Positions 32,958-42,148 of a stretch of 64,000 bases of DNA are shown piece after piece. The notes beneath the pieces are model-generated. The model was not told where the DNA came from, did not search any database, and saw only the letters and a list, made by a program, of their open reading frames with translations. This stretch comes from Asanoa ishikariensis (GTDB taxonomy: Bacteria > Actinomycetota > Actinomycetes > Mycobacteriales > Micromonosporaceae), in assembly GCF_900107455.1 (NCBI RefSeq), contig NZ_FNQB01000001.1:1674001-1738000 (forward strand). Direction: 5' to 3'. Within the stretch, counting starts at the first letter, position 1; each line of letters opens with the position of its first letter. The translations under genes were made by a program, and so were the position numbers.

Positions 32958-33137
32958 TTAGGGCATGGTGTCGCCGCCGCCGGTGCGGCGCTGTGCCTCG
33001 TCGACGCCCTTGTCGGTCTTGTCGCTGTACTTGCCGCCGGTGCGCTCGTCGAGCTTGTCACCGCCCTTGTCCAGGCCCTTGTCAACCTTGTCGTCGTGCT
33101 TGCCCATCATGTCCTTGATGCGGTCCATGAATCCCAT
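32958..33137 (-). CDS. Small charged MT0933/Rv0909-like antitoxin-type protein
   Basis: 59 residues: MGFMDRIKDMMGKHDDKVDKG, then DKLDERTGGKYSDKTDKGVDEAQRR. The TGGKYSDK core and Asp/Lys-rich helices match the small MT0933-type antitoxin family of actinobacteria. No toxin gene adjoins it, so it may be an orphan stress protein. It lies opposite the start of the molybdenum enzyme region. The ATG at 33137 is weakly supported by GGGGAAGACGG. Confidence 0.75.
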   Translation of the reverse strand: MGFMDRIKDMMGKHDDKVDKGLDKGGDKLDERTGGKYSDKTDKGVDEAQRRTGGGDTMP

Positions 33138-33239
33138 GCCGGCCGTCTTCCCCGGCCCGTGCGGGCCAAACCGGCGCCCACCGTGACCTGCGGAAAAATG
33201 CGAGAGATGATGCGACTGGGGCTCACGTAGCATCCGGGC

Positions 33240-35270
33240 ATGGCCCGAACCACCCACCGCGGCGCGTGCCCGCTGGACTGCCCGGACACCTGTGTCTGGC
33301 AGCTCACCGTCGAAGACGGCAAAGCGGTCGAGATCCGCGGCGACGCCGATCACCCGTTCACCAGGGGCGCGCTCTGCGGCAAGGTCAACCGCTACCTCGA
33401 CGCCGTCAACGGACCGGACCGGCTCACCCAGCCGATGGTCCGGGTCGGCCCCAAGGGCGCCGGCCAGATCGCCTTCCGCCCGGCCACCTGGGACGAGGCG
33501 CTCGGCCGGGTCGCGCAGGGCCTGTCCGCCAGCATCGACCGGCACGGGCCGGAGTCGGTCCTGCCGTACTACTTCGCCGGCACGATGGGCGCGGTCCAGG
33601 GCTACACGATGGGCCAGCGGCTGTTCGCCCACCTCGGCGCCAGCCGGCTGCGCACCACGATCTGCACGGCCGCTGCCGGTGCGGCGCTCGACTCGCTCTA
33701 CGGCGGGATGGTCGGCTTCGAGCCCGAGTCCATCGTGGAGGCCAAGCTGATCCTGCTGTGGGGTGCCAACCTGCTCTCCACGCACTTGCACCTGTGGCCG
33801 TTTGTGCAGGAGGCGCAGCGGCGCGGCGCCTATGTGGTGGCCGTCGACCCGCTGCGCACCGACACCGCCGGCCGGTGCGACGCGCATGTCGCGCCGCTGC
33901 CCGGCACCGACGGCGCGTTGGCGCTCGGCTTGATGCGGCACGTGGTCGACGCCGGCGCGGTCGACCACGAGTGGCTCGATGCCCACGTCGACGGCTGGCC
34001 GGCGCTCGCGGAGCGGCTCGCCGACTGGCCGGTGGAGCGGGCCGCCGCCGAGTGCGGGCTGGACCCGGCGGTGCTGCGTGACCTCGGCGACCGGATCGCC
34101 ACCAGCCGGCCGACCGCGATCAAGGTCGGCCTCGGCCTGCAACGGCACGCCGGCGCCGGCCAGGCGATCCGGGCGATCTGCGCGTTGCCGCTGGTCACCG
34201 GCGACTTCCGCTATCCGGGAGGCGGTGCGCTGTGCATGACCTCCGGGCACTTCCCGGACAGCGAGATCGACGTCGCGCGCCCGGCCGACCTGCCACAACC
34301 GTCCGCCCGCGGGATCAACATGAGCCGCCTGGCCGCCGTGCTCACCGGTGAGGCTGACCCGCCGGTGACCTCGCTGGTGGTCTTCGACACCAACCCGGCG
34401 GCGACCGCGCCGGACCAGAACCGGCTGCGCACCGGCCTGCTGCGCGCGGACCTGTTCACCGTCGTGCTGGAGCAGCGCTGGACCGACACCTGCGACTACG
34501 CCGACGTGGTGCTGCCGGCCACGATGCAGCCCGAGCACCTCGACCTGGTCAGCTCGTACGGACACCACTACACGGCACTCAACCTGCCGGCCACGACGGC
34601 GCCGGGCGAGGCACTGCCCAACACCGAGATCTTCCGCCGGATCGCCGCGGCGATGGGCCTGACCCACCCGAGGTTGCGCGAGAGCGACGAGGAAATCGTC
34701 CGTCAGCACCTGGCCGGCGGCCCGGTGACGTTCGAGGAGCTGACCGAGCGCACCTGGGCCCGCACCACCGGGGTTCCGGTCGGCAGCGCGCCGTTCGCCA
34801 AGGGCGGCTTCCCGACCCCGACCGGGCGCGCCCGGCTGCACGACCCGGCGCTGCGCGCCGTCGGCGTCGACCCGCTCGTCGGCTACACCCCGCCGGCCGA
34901 GAAGGACACCGTCGGGCTGGTGTTGATCGCGCCCGCCGGTCGGTTCTTCCTCAACTCCACCTTCGCGTCGCTGCCGTGGCACGAGAAGAAGATGGGCCAG
35001 CCGCGGATCCACCTGCACCCGGCCGACGCGGCCGCCCGTGGGCTCGCCGACGGCGCGGCGGTCAAGGTTCACAACGCCAACGGCTCCTTCGACGCGGCCG
35101 TCGCGGTCGACGAGACTACCCGGCCCGGCGTCGCGTTCACCTTCAAGGCCTATTGGGCCAAGCGCAGCCCCGGCGGGAACACTGTCAACGCGGTCACGGC
35201 CGTGCGGGACGCCGACCTCGGCGGCGCACCGACGTTCCACGACATCCGCGTCGAAGTGACGGCCTGCTGA
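33240..35270 (+). CDS. Molybdopterin-dependent oxidoreductase with [4Fe-4S] site
   Basis: 676 residues. The N-terminal CPLDCPDTC motif and Cys46 in GALCGKVN make a [4Fe-4S] cluster. Then come the molybdopterin guanine dinucleotide domains (YYFAGTMGAVQGY, LLWGANLLSTHLH, VAVDPLRTDTA, GDFRYPGGG) and the C-terminal dinucleotide-binding beta barrel (HPADAAARGLADGAAVKV). It has no Tat signal, so it is cytoplasmic. The DMSO reductase/formate dehydrogenase group covers many substrates; related actinobacterial proteins are unassigned. TAGCAT lies 6 nt before the ATG (leaderless). An SMR gene follows after 9 nt. Confidence 0.9.
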   Translation: MARTTHRGACPLDCPDTCVWQLTVEDGKAVEIRGDADHPFTRGALCGKVNRYLDAVNGPDRLTQPMVRVGPKGAGQIAFRPATWDEALGRVAQGLSASIDRHGPESVLPYYFAGTMGAVQGYTMGQRLFAHLGASRLRTTICTAAAGAALDSLYGGMVGFEPESIVEAKLILLWGANLLSTHLHLWPFVQEAQRRGAYVVAVDPLRTDTAGRCDAHVAPLPGTDGALALGLMRHVVDAGAVDHEWLDAHVDGWPALAERLADWPVERAAAECGLDPAVLRDLGDRIATSRPTAIKVGLGLQRHAGAGQAIRAICALPLVTGDFRYPGGGALCMTSGHFPDSEIDVARPADLPQPSARGINMSRLAAVLTGEADPPVTSLVVFDTNPAATAPDQNRLRTGLLRADLFTVVLEQRWTDTCDYADVVLPATMQPEHLDLVSSYGHHYTALNLPATTAPGEALPNTEIFRRIAAAMGLTHPRLRESDEEIVRQHLAGGPVTFEELTERTWARTTGVPVGSAPFAKGGFPTPTGRARLHDPALRAVGVDPLVGYTPPAEKDTVGLVLIAPAGRFFLNSTFASLPWHEKKMGQPRIHLHPADAAARGLADGAAVKVHNANGSFDAAVAVDETTRPGVAFTFKAYWAKRSPGGNTVNAVTAVRDADLGGAPTFHDIRVEVTAC

Positions 35271-35279
35271 GAGGGGCTT

Positions 35280-35615
35280 GTGCACGTGTGGTTCTGGTTG
35301 GCCGGCGCGATCGTGTCCGAGGTCGTGGCCACGCTGTCGCTGCGCGCTTCGGCCGGGTTCACCCGGCTGGTGCCGACGGCGATCCTGGTGGTCGGCTACG
35401 GCTTCGCCTTCTACGGCCTCTCCCAGGCGCTGAAGCTGGGCATGAACGTCAGCGTCGCGTACGCCGTCTGGTCGGCCGTCGGTGTGGCGCTGATCGCCAT
35501 CATCGGAGTGCTGTTCCTGCACGAGTCGCTTTCGCCGCTGCAGATCGGCGGCCTGCTGCTGATCATCGCCGGCGTGGTCGCCCTGGAGCTCGGCCGTTCG
35601 GGCAACCACGTCTGA
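35280..35615 (+). CDS. SMR-family multidrug/cation exporter
   Basis: 111 residues, four helices. The essential membrane Glu is in AGAIVSEVVATLSL (Glu14), and YAVWSAVG and the loop-helix 4 segment ESLSPLQIGGLLLIIAGV are typical of EmrE/QacE proteins, which swap protons for lipophilic or guanidinium cations. The GTG start follows GAGAGGGGCTTGTGCAC only 9 nt after the molybdoenzyme stop, so the two are probably co-transcribed. Confidence 0.92.
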   Translation: MHVWFWLAGAIVSEVVATLSLRASAGFTRLVPTAILVVGYGFAFYGLSQALKLGMNVSVAYAVWSAVGVALIAIIGVLFLHESLSPLQIGGLLLIIAGVVALELGRSGNHV

Positions 35616-35650
35616 TACCCCGGTGGCGCGCCGGGCATAGGGTTCGGGCC

Positions 35651-36337
35651 ATGACCGAGTACGTGGACACCGGCCGGGTCAAGCTCGCCTGTCGCACGCT
35701 GGCCGGGCCGCCCGGCGCCGTGCCGATGGTGCTGCTGCACGGCGGCGGGGGCGACGGCACCAGCTGGGACCAGTTGGCACCCCGCTTCGCCAAGGACCGC
35801 CCGGTGTACGTGCCCGACCTGCGTGGCATGGGCGCTAGTGAACGCTCCGGCCCGTACGGGCCGACGGTCTTCCGCGACGACCTGCTGGCCATGCTCGACC
35901 GGCTCGGCCTGGATCGGGTCGTGTTGGTTGGTCATTCGCTCGGCGGCATCGTCGCCCTGCTGACCACGCTGGCCGCGCCCGAGCGGGTCGCCGCCCTGGT
36001 CCTGGAGGAGTGCCCGCCGCCCGTGCCGTTGGGCATGCCGGTGCCGACCGACCTGCCGGAGTCCGCGCCCTTCTACGACCGCGAGGTCCGCCCCTCGGTG
36101 TGGGCGACGCTCAACTCCCCGGACCCCGCGTGGTGGCAGGGCCTGGCCGGGATCAACGTGCCGGTGCTGGTCGTCGCCGGAGGCCCCGACAGCTTCCTGC
36201 CGCAGGACAAGATGGCCGAGATGGCGGAGCGGATCCCGGCCGGTGAGTTCACCACCATCCCGGTCGGCCACGTCGTGCACCCGAACGCGCCCAACTCGTT
36301 CGCCGACGCGGTCGAGACGTTCCTGGCCGGCCGATGA
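35651..36337 (+). CDS. Alpha/beta hydrolase
   Basis: 228 residues. VLLHGGGGDGTSW is the oxyanion region, VGHSLGGIVA the nucleophile elbow with Ser, and GHVVHPNAP the catalytic His; the acid is probably in VVAGGPDSFLP. A short cap covers SPDPAWWQGL. The substrate is not apparent. TAGGGT ends 7 nt before the ATG, pointing to a leaderless start. Its stop overlaps the ATG of the M23 peptidase gene. Confidence 0.9.
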   Translation: MTEYVDTGRVKLACRTLAGPPGAVPMVLLHGGGGDGTSWDQLAPRFAKDRPVYVPDLRGMGASERSGPYGPTVFRDDLLAMLDRLGLDRVVLVGHSLGGIVALLTTLAAPERVAALVLEECPPPVPLGMPVPTDLPESAPFYDREVRPSVWATLNSPDPAWWQGLAGINVPVLVVAGGPDSFLPQDKMAEMAERIPAGEFTTIPVGHVVHPNAPNSFADAVETFLAGR

Positions 36338-36936
36338 ACAACACGACGCGCCGGGGCACCGCGATCGGTGCCGGCGTCGCCATCGTTCTGACCACCCTGC
36401 TCGGCATTCTCGTGGTTGATCGGCTCCGCCGCCCCGGCCCGCGCCCGCTGTTCCAGATGCCCGTGGCCTGTGGTGAGACGTGGCGGCTGTCCACCTATCC
36501 GGGCCACGACGACTTCGACGTCGACCTGTTCCCCACCGAGGGCGACTCGTGGGGCCGTCCGGTGCTGGCGTCCGCCGGCGGCACGGTCACGGTGTCGGGC
36601 ATCAACGGCGAGCTCGGCGGGCGCACCAAGAAGAAGCCGAACGGACCCAAGGGTCGCGGCGGCGGCTACTGGGTGAAGATCGACCACGGTGGCCGGTGGG
36701 AGACGCAGTACCTGCACATGCTGGAGCCGCCGCTGGTCAAGGTCGGTGACCAGGTCGCGCCCGGGCAGCAGATCGGCAAGGTCGGCAGCACCGGCAACTC
36801 CGGCGCCCCGCACCTGCACCACGAGCAACGCCGGGCCGGCGAGAAGATGGAGACCTGGTTCGGCGGCGAACCCTCCGGCATCACTACCGACGACGAAGAG
36901 GTCGAGCTCGAGCGGGTCAGCGCCAACTGTCCCTGA
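36334..36936 (+). CDS. M23/LytM-type peptidase, membrane-anchored
   Basis: 200 residues: one N-terminal helix (about 10-30), then an M23 domain. The zinc ligands would be His and Asp around STYPGHDDFDVDLF and the HLHHEQ segment, with YLHM between. The motif resembles LytM endopeptidases that cut cross-bridges in peptidoglycan, although the first ligand (normally HxxxD) is displaced, so activity is not certain. It overlaps the hydrolase gene by ATGA and the convergent dehydrogenase gene by 20 bases. Confidence 0.85.
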   Translation: MNNTTRRGTAIGAGVAIVLTTLLGILVVDRLRRPGPRPLFQMPVACGETWRLSTYPGHDDFDVDLFPTEGDSWGRPVLASAGGTVTVSGINGELGGRTKKKPNGPKGRGGGYWVKIDHGGRWETQYLHMLEPPLVKVGDQVAPGQQIGKVGSTGNSGAPHLHHEQRRAGEKMETWFGGEPSGITTDDEEVELERVSANCP

Positions 36937-37894
36937 ACGCCGCCACGGCGTCGGCTGCCTGGGTCGCGGCGCGTTGGGCGGTCTGGCGGGTCGCGCCCGC
37001 GAGGTGCGGGGTGAGGACGACCCGGGGTGCGGTGCGCAGCCGGGAGTCGGCCGGCAGCGGCTCGGCGTCGAACACGTCGAAGGCCGCGGCGCCGAGGTGC
37101 CCGGACTCCAGCGCGTCGACCACCGCGGCATAGTCGAGCAGCCCGCCGCGGGCGGTGTTGACCAGCACGGCTCCGGCCGGCAGGCGGGCCAGCTCACGCG
37201 CGCCGATCATCCGTGCGGTCTCAGCCGTCAGTCGAGCGTGCAGGCTGACCACGGTGGACCGGTCGAGCAGCTCCGTCAGCTCCACGGAGGCGACGTCCGC
37301 CCAGGGGTCGTGCACCAGCACCTCGGCGTCGAAGGCAGCCAGGATCCGGCCCACCCGCCGACCGATCGCGCCGTAGCCGACCAGCCCGACCGTGCTGCCG
37401 GCCAGCTCGCCGCCGACCTGGTCGAGGGCGTAGAGGTCGCTGCGCCAGGCTCCCGCGCGTACGCCCGCGTCCCGTTCCGGGATCTGTCGCAGCGCGGCCA
37501 GCATCAGCGCGATCGTGTGCTCGGCGGCGGCGACCGCGTTGCGTCCCGGCGTGGTCCGCACCGTGACCCCCGCCGCCTCGGCCGCCTCGAGGTTGACGTT
37601 GACCGGCCCGCCACGACAGACCACCAGCAGTCGCAGCGTGCCGGCGGCGGCGGCGAAGACCCGGGCCGTGAACGGCGCCATCTGCGTGACGGCGACCTCG
37701 ACCCCGGACAGCGCCGCGATCAGCTCGGCCTCGTCGCCGGACGCCTCGTCGACCTCCGCCACCCGGCCGTACGGCGTGAGCGGCCAGGGCAGCAGCAGCG
37801 TTCGCGGGTCGACGTGCGGGCCGACCCGGTCACGCAGCGCGGCAGTGAGCAGGTCGTTGGTGACGAAATGATCTCCGGCGACGAGTACGCGCAT
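36917..37894 (-). CDS. D-isomer-specific 2-hydroxyacid dehydrogenase
   Basis: 325 residues. NAD-binding site VGLVGYGAIGRRVGRIL, signature segments VVSLHARLTAETARMIG and LVNTARGGLLDYAAVVDAL, and catalytic Arg (RGG), Glu (DAEPL) and His (LTPHLAGAT). It reduces 2-keto acids or oxidises D-hydroxyacids, including phosphorylated ones, with NAD(P). It starts 2 nt after the stop of the second FGGY kinase, so it is the last gene of the kinase/phosphatase operon and probably acts on that pathway's acid product. Confidence 0.92.
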   Translation of the reverse strand: MRVLVAGDHFVTNDLLTAALRDRVGPHVDPRTLLLPWPLTPYGRVAEVDEASGDEAELIAALSGVEVAVTQMAPFTARVFAAAAGTLRLLVVCRGGPVNVNLEAAEAAGVTVRTTPGRNAVAAAEHTIALMLAALRQIPERDAGVRAGAWRSDLYALDQVGGELAGSTVGLVGYGAIGRRVGRILAAFDAEVLVHDPWADVASVELTELLDRSTVVSLHARLTAETARMIGARELARLPAGAVLVNTARGGLLDYAAVVDALESGHLGAAAFDVFDAEPLPADSRLRTAPRVVLTPHLAGATRQTAQRAATQAADAVAAFRDSWR

Positions 37895-37896
37895 GC

Positions 37897-39318
37897 TCAG
37901 CTCCAGTTCGGTCGGGCCGCCGCGATGCCCGCCAGATACCGGTCGTAGCCCGCCCGGTAGCGGTCGCCTCCGGCGGGCTCGAAGACCCGGCCTTCCGGCG
38001 TCCACCCCGATGGCTCGGACGCCACCGTGGACAGTGCCGCGAGCGCGGCGCCGCGGGCACCGATCTCCTCACCGGCCAGCACCCGCACCGGCCGGTCCAG
38101 CACGTCGGCGAAGATCTGCGCCCACTCCGAAGAGCCGACCCCACCGCCGCACGCGGTCAGCTCGCCGGTCAGCTCCGCCGCGGTCAGGCAGTGTCGGGCG
38201 CTGTAGGCGATCGCCTCGCAGGTCGCCCGGACCAGGTCGGCGGGCGCGTGGCCCAGGTGCAGCCCGTCGATCCGGGCACGGGCGCGGGGGGCGACGAACG
38301 GCGCCCGCTCGCCGGCCTCGGCGAAGAACGGCAACACCGTGAGCTCCCCGGACCGGCCGGAGGCCAGCAGCGCCGGCAGGTCGGCCACCGTGGCGCCGAC
38401 CAGCCGCAGCACCCAGTCGAGGGCAGCGGTGCCGACCATCGCCGGCAGGGCCCGCAGCCAGCGGTTCGGCTGCCAGGTGCTCAGCGTCAGGCCGGCCGGC
38501 TCGCCACCGGTGTCCACGGTGTCCCGGAGCACCTGGCAGGCCAGCGTGGTCCCGACGGTGAGCAGTCCGTCGCCCGGCGCGCGGACGCCGGCACCCCAGG
38601 CGGAGGCGGGCAGGTCGTAGGGCGCGCCCACGATCGGCAGCCCGACCGGCAGCCCGGTGGCCTCGGCGGCGGCCGCGCTCAGCGGCGCGTGCGGCGCGTC
38701 GTGCACCGGTGCGAGCAGGCCCGCCCGGTGGGTGAGCCCGCAGGCGGCGATCAGCTCCTCGTCGTACCGCCTGGTGCGCGGGTCGAGGAACGGCGCCGAC
38801 GCGTCGGACGGGTCGGTCGCCCGCAGCCCGGTGAGCCGCTGCACCACCATGTCCTTGCAGTAGCCGGCGGTGGCCGCCCGGTCGAGATGGTGCGGCTCGT
38901 GGACGTCGAGCCAGGCCAGCAGCGGCCCGGCGCCGCCGGGGAAGGGGTAGTTGCCGGTCCGCCGGTACGCGAGCGCCGCGATGCCGTCCGCGGTCCAGCG
39001 CTCGAGGATCGGTGTCGAGCGGGCGTCCAACCAGGAGATGGCGTGCCGGACCGGCCGGCCGTCGCCGTCGAGCAGCCACAGCCCGTCGCCCTGTGCGGTG
39101 ACGCCGACCGCCGTGACCGCGCCGGGCAGCAGTTCCCGCAGCTCGCGCAGCACCGCCACCACCGAGCCGAAGACCGCGTCGGCGTCCTGCTCGTAGCGGC
39201 CGTCGCTGACCCGGTCGAGCACCGTCGGTCGCGCCGCGCGAGCCAGCGCCACCCCGTCGGCGTCGAAGGCGACCGCCTTGGTCACCGTCGTTCCGGCGTC
39301 GACACCGATGACGATCAT
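37897..39318 (-). CDS. FGGY-family carbohydrate kinase (second of two)
   Basis: 473 residues. The N-terminal ATPase motif IGVDAGTTVTKAVAFD, AVGVTAQGDGLWLLD, and the C-terminal nucleotide site TACGGGVGSSEWAQIFADVL mark an actin-like FGGY sugar kinase. YRRTGNYPFPGGAGPLLAWL may line the sugar site. Xylulokinase-, gluconate- and erythritol-type kinases all share this fold, so the sugar is open. ATG 39318 overlaps the phosphatase stop by 4 nt. Confidence 0.9.
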   Translation of the reverse strand: MIVIGVDAGTTVTKAVAFDADGVALARAARPTVLDRVSDGRYEQDADAVFGSVVAVLRELRELLPGAVTAVGVTAQGDGLWLLDGDGRPVRHAISWLDARSTPILERWTADGIAALAYRRTGNYPFPGGAGPLLAWLDVHEPHHLDRAATAGYCKDMVVQRLTGLRATDPSDASAPFLDPRTRRYDEELIAACGLTHRAGLLAPVHDAPHAPLSAAAAEATGLPVGLPIVGAPYDLPASAWGAGVRAPGDGLLTVGTTLACQVLRDTVDTGGEPAGLTLSTWQPNRWLRALPAMVGTAALDWVLRLVGATVADLPALLASGRSGELTVLPFFAEAGERAPFVAPRARARIDGLHLGHAPADLVRATCEAIAYSARHCLTAAELTGELTACGGGVGSSEWAQIFADVLDRPVRVLAGEEIGARGAALAALSTVASEPSGWTPEGRVFEPAGGDRYRAGYDRYLAGIAAARPNWS

Positions 39319-39911
39319 CGGGACACGTTGTACGAGAGGAGGCCGACCGGCTCGGGGAAGCGGAGCGTGACCGTCGCGGCCGGGTCCAGCACGGGCAGCC
39401 GGCGCCGGTACTCGGACAGCGGCACGCCGAGCACCGCGCAGACGACCAGCCGGATCAGCGTGCTGTGCGCGACGACCAGGATCCGCTGCCCGCCGTGCGC
39501 CGCGGCCAGCTCGTGCAACGCCGCCAGCCCGCGCTCGGCCGCCTCGCCCGGCGGCTCCCCACCGGGGAAGTGCCCGGCCACCGGGTCCGCCTCGAACCGG
39601 GCCACCATCGCCTCGTCGGTCGCGCGCAGCTCGGCCAGGGTGTGTCCCTCGGCGACGCCGAAGTCGAGCTCCCGCAGCCGAGGGTCGACCAACGCGGTCA
39701 GGCCGTCGACCGCGGCCGCGGTCTGCCGTGCCCGCACGAGGTGCGAGCAGGCAAGCGCGGCGAACCCCTGACCGCCGGCCCACCGGGCCAACTCGGCCGC
39801 CTGCGTCACGCCGACCTCGTCGAGCGGCACGTCGCTGCGGCCGGTGTAGCGGGTCGGCTGGTGCCAGGCCGTGCGCCCGTGGCGGGCCAGCACCACCGTC
39901 GTGGTCGTCAT
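39315..39911 (-). CDS. Histidine phosphatase between the two FGGY kinases
   Basis: 198 residues with LARHGRTAWHQ (phospho-His RHG), an Arg in SHLVRARQTA, ELDFGVAEGHTLAEL and VVAHSTLIRL holding the second catalytic His. It belongs to the phosphoglycerate-mutase-like superfamily as a phosphatase of small phospho-metabolites. It overlaps both flanking kinase genes by 4 nt, so kinase and phosphatase are produced together. This suggests a sugar-phosphate substrate in the same pathway rather than a general role. Confidence 0.9.
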   Translation of the reverse strand: MTTTTVVLARHGRTAWHQPTRYTGRSDVPLDEVGVTQAAELARWAGGQGFAALACSHLVRARQTAAAVDGLTALVDPRLRELDFGVAEGHTLAELRATDEAMVARFEADPVAGHFPGGEPPGEAAERGLAALHELAAAHGGQRILVVAHSTLIRLVVCAVLGVPLSEYRRRLPVLDPAATVTLRFPEPVGLLSYNVSR

Positions 39912-41302
39912 GCCGGCTCCTTGGCGTAGGCGGCGAGGGCGGCGTCGACGTGGCCGCGGTCGGCCAGCGCGTCGACGAAGCGGGCGAACGGCTCGGCGAA
40001 CCGGTCACCTGGTCGCGGTACCACTATGTCGGCGATTCGGACCATCTGCGCCGCGGTCGCGGTCAACCCGCCGTCGCCGGCCGCGGCGACCACGGCCATG
40101 CCGAGCGCCGGTTCCGGGGTCGCGGGGATGAGGGCCGGGCGGCCGAGGACGTCAGCGCGCAACTGCGACCAGTAGCGGCTGCGGGTGGCACCGCCGGTCA
40201 GCGCCAGCGAGCCGGTGGTGTCGGCGCCGAGCCGGCGCAGGTGGGCGTAGCAGAGCCGCTCGACGTAGGCGACGCCCTGCAACAGGCCGGCGTAGTGGTC
40301 GGCAGGGCTAGCGAACTCGCCGAGCGTGAACGCCTCCGCCTCCGGCCGCACGAACGGGAAACGCTCGCCCCGGCCGCGCAGCGGGTAGACCACCGCGCCA
40401 GCGGGCTCGTGCTTGACAGCCTTCAGTTCCAGCGCCGCGCGGTCGGCGCCGGGAAACTGGTCGTCGACGACGGCAGCGCCCACATTGGACGCGCCGCCGG
40501 GCAGCCAGCCGCCGTCGGGGTGCCGGTGCGAGTAGACCGCACCGGACGGGTCGGCGAGCCGGGCCGTGGTGACGCCCTTGACCACCAGCGTCGTGCCCAG
40601 CACGGAGTTCCAGCTTCCGGCGGCGAGCGCACCGGCGGCGACCTGCGCGGCGCAGCCGTCGGTCAGCCCGGCGCGCACCGGCACGCCGACCGGCAGCCCC
40701 GTGTGCGCCGCGCCGGCCGGCCCGACCGTGCCGATCAGGGTGCCCGGGCGGACCACCTCGGGCAGCGCGGCGGCCGGGACCTCGGACGCGGCCCAACCGT
40801 CGTCGTAGCCGGTCTTCAGCGCACTGGTCCAGTCGGTGGCGACCAGCTCGCCGGTCAGCCGGTCCGCGAGGTGGTCGCCGCAGTGCCGCACCACGAGCCG
40901 GCCGGCGGCCAGGCCGCTGCGTACCTCGGCCGGCCCGTGCCGGAGCAGCCACAGCAGCTTCGGCAGGGCCCAGGTCCGCTGCATGCCGGCGTCGGCCGGG
41001 GCGCGGGCGTCGTCGTACATCAGGGCCGGGGTGTGTGGTGTCCCGTCGCGGTCGGCGAGGAGGAACGTGCCGGAGGTGGCGCAGATGGCGAGCGCGGCGA
41101 CCTGGTCCGGCGAGACGTCGCGCAGCACCTGGCGGAACGCCGAGCCCAGCGCCGCCCACCAGTCCGCCGGGTCCTGCTCGTGTCGGTCGCCGGTGCGCCG
41201 GCCGGTCAGCGGCACCCCCGCGCGTGCCACCACGGTGCCGTGTTCGTCGGCGAGCAGCACCCGCAGGCTCTGCGTGCCCACGTCGACCCCGGCGAACAGC
41301 AT
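39908..41302 (-). CDS. FGGY-family carbohydrate kinase (first of two)
   Basis: 464 residues. AGVDVGTQSLRVLLADEHG, AICATSGTFLLAD, YDDARAP, the C-terminal LALTGGATRSRYWSQLRADVLG. Closest in feel to L-ribulokinase/xylulokinase or AI-2 kinase-like members. SNVGAAVVDDQFPG and the WNSVLGTTLVVKG nucleotide loop are intact, so it should be active. It starts 5 nt after the first phosphatase gene. It is not a duplicate of the second kinase: the two are clearly divergent and likely act on different intermediates. Confidence 0.9.
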   Translation of the reverse strand: MLFAGVDVGTQSLRVLLADEHGTVVARAGVPLTGRRTGDRHEQDPADWWAALGSAFRQVLRDVSPDQVAALAICATSGTFLLADRDGTPHTPALMYDDARAPADAGMQRTWALPKLLWLLRHGPAEVRSGLAAGRLVVRHCGDHLADRLTGELVATDWTSALKTGYDDGWAASEVPAAALPEVVRPGTLIGTVGPAGAAHTGLPVGVPVRAGLTDGCAAQVAAGALAAGSWNSVLGTTLVVKGVTTARLADPSGAVYSHRHPDGGWLPGGASNVGAAVVDDQFPGADRAALELKAVKHEPAGAVVYPLRGRGERFPFVRPEAEAFTLGEFASPADHYAGLLQGVAYVERLCYAHLRRLGADTTGSLALTGGATRSRYWSQLRADVLGRPALIPATPEPALGMAVVAAAGDGGLTATAAQMVRIADIVVPRPGDRFAEPFARFVDALADRGHVDAALAAYAKEPA

Positions 41303-41306
41303 CAGG

Positions 41307-41969
41307 TCACTCCACCCGTGTCGATCGGCTGCCGGCCGTCGTCGGTGCGTTGTAGGCGACGAGCAGGTGCGGCCCGTCCGGACCACCGTGGTCGATGACG
41401 GTGTACGAGCAGTTCAGCACGGGTGCGAAGGCACGCTCGCCGGGACCGGGCACACCGAGCGCCTCCGCCGTCGCCACCCGGATCGGCCCGCCGTGCGTGA
41501 ACACGACGACGGTGCCGGTCGCTTCGGCGGCCGCCTCGTCCAGCACCGCCCAGACGCGCTTGCGCAGCTGACGGTAGGTCTCGCCGCCGCCGCGGGCGAT
41601 GTCGACACCGCCGTCGACCGCGGCCAGGTCGTCCGGGTGGGCGGCGGCCACCTCGGCCCGGGTGCGGCCGCCCCAGGTGCCGACGTTGATCTCGCGTAGC
41701 CGGGCGTCCTCGCGTACCGTGCCGCCGATCCGGCGGAGATAGGGCTCGGCGGTGTCGCGGGCCCGGGGCAGGTCGCTGCTCAGCACCAGGCCGGCCGAGC
41801 CGAACCGTCCGGTGAGTACCTCGGCCACGACCTCGGCCTGGGCCACGCCGGCCTCGGTCAGTCCAGAGTCCTCCTGGCCCTGGTAACGGTCCTCGACATT
41901 CCAACGTGACTCGCCGTGCCGCACCAGCACCAGCCGTACCCGTGGATCGGTCATATGTTTGATCTTCAT
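41307..41969 (-). CDS. Histidine phosphatase, first gene of the kinase operon
   Basis: About 220 residues: LVLVRHGESRWNVEDRYQGQEDSGLTE is the classic RHG segment, SSDLPRARDTAEP and REINVGTWGG follow, and VVVFTHGGPIRV has the second His. The start is probably the ATG at 41969, after TTGAGG. It leads the leftward operon and diverges from dhaK over about 180 bp. It is similar in kind, but only distantly similar in sequence, to the phosphatase at 39315, so the operon has two phosphatases for two kinases. Confidence 0.88.
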   Translation of the reverse strand: MKIKHMTDPRVRLVLVRHGESRWNVEDRYQGQEDSGLTEAGVAQAEVVAEVLTGRFGSAGLVLSSDLPRARDTAEPYLRRIGGTVREDARLREINVGTWGGRTRAEVAAAHPDDLAAVDGGVDIARGGGETYRQLRKRVWAVLDEAAAEATGTVVVFTHGGPIRVATAEALGVPGPGERAFAPVLNCSYTVIDHGGPDGPHLLVAYNAPTTAGSRSTRVE

Positions 41970-42148
41970 CGCCACGCCTCAAGTTCTCAAGCTGGAGGAC
42001 TCCCTCCTTAACGACGGCTAGGCTGATATTGGCAGGGGTGGCCTTGACGCGCGCATTGCGCGGCCATGTGCCCGGCGCGACCTTTCGCGGTTTTTCCCCC
42101 TCGCTCGATAAGGGCACCCGCGGCACAGCCGGATAAGGAGTCGGAGTC
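41970..42148. promoter_or_regulatory. Divergent control region of the kinase and Dha operons
   Basis: 179 bp. CTCAAGTTCTCAAG near the left end is a tight direct repeat, and GCGCGCATTGCGCGG is an imperfect dyad in the middle. AAGGAGTCGGAGTC precedes the dhaK GTG. No regulator gene adjoins either operon, so the cognate repressor must be encoded elsewhere. Confidence 0.45.

Noticed and set aside
32958-35609. A long minus-strand frame opposite the molybdopterin oxidoreductase
   Set aside because: Only its last 59 codons resemble a protein family (MT0933-type); the rest mirrors the opposite gene and is low-complexity.
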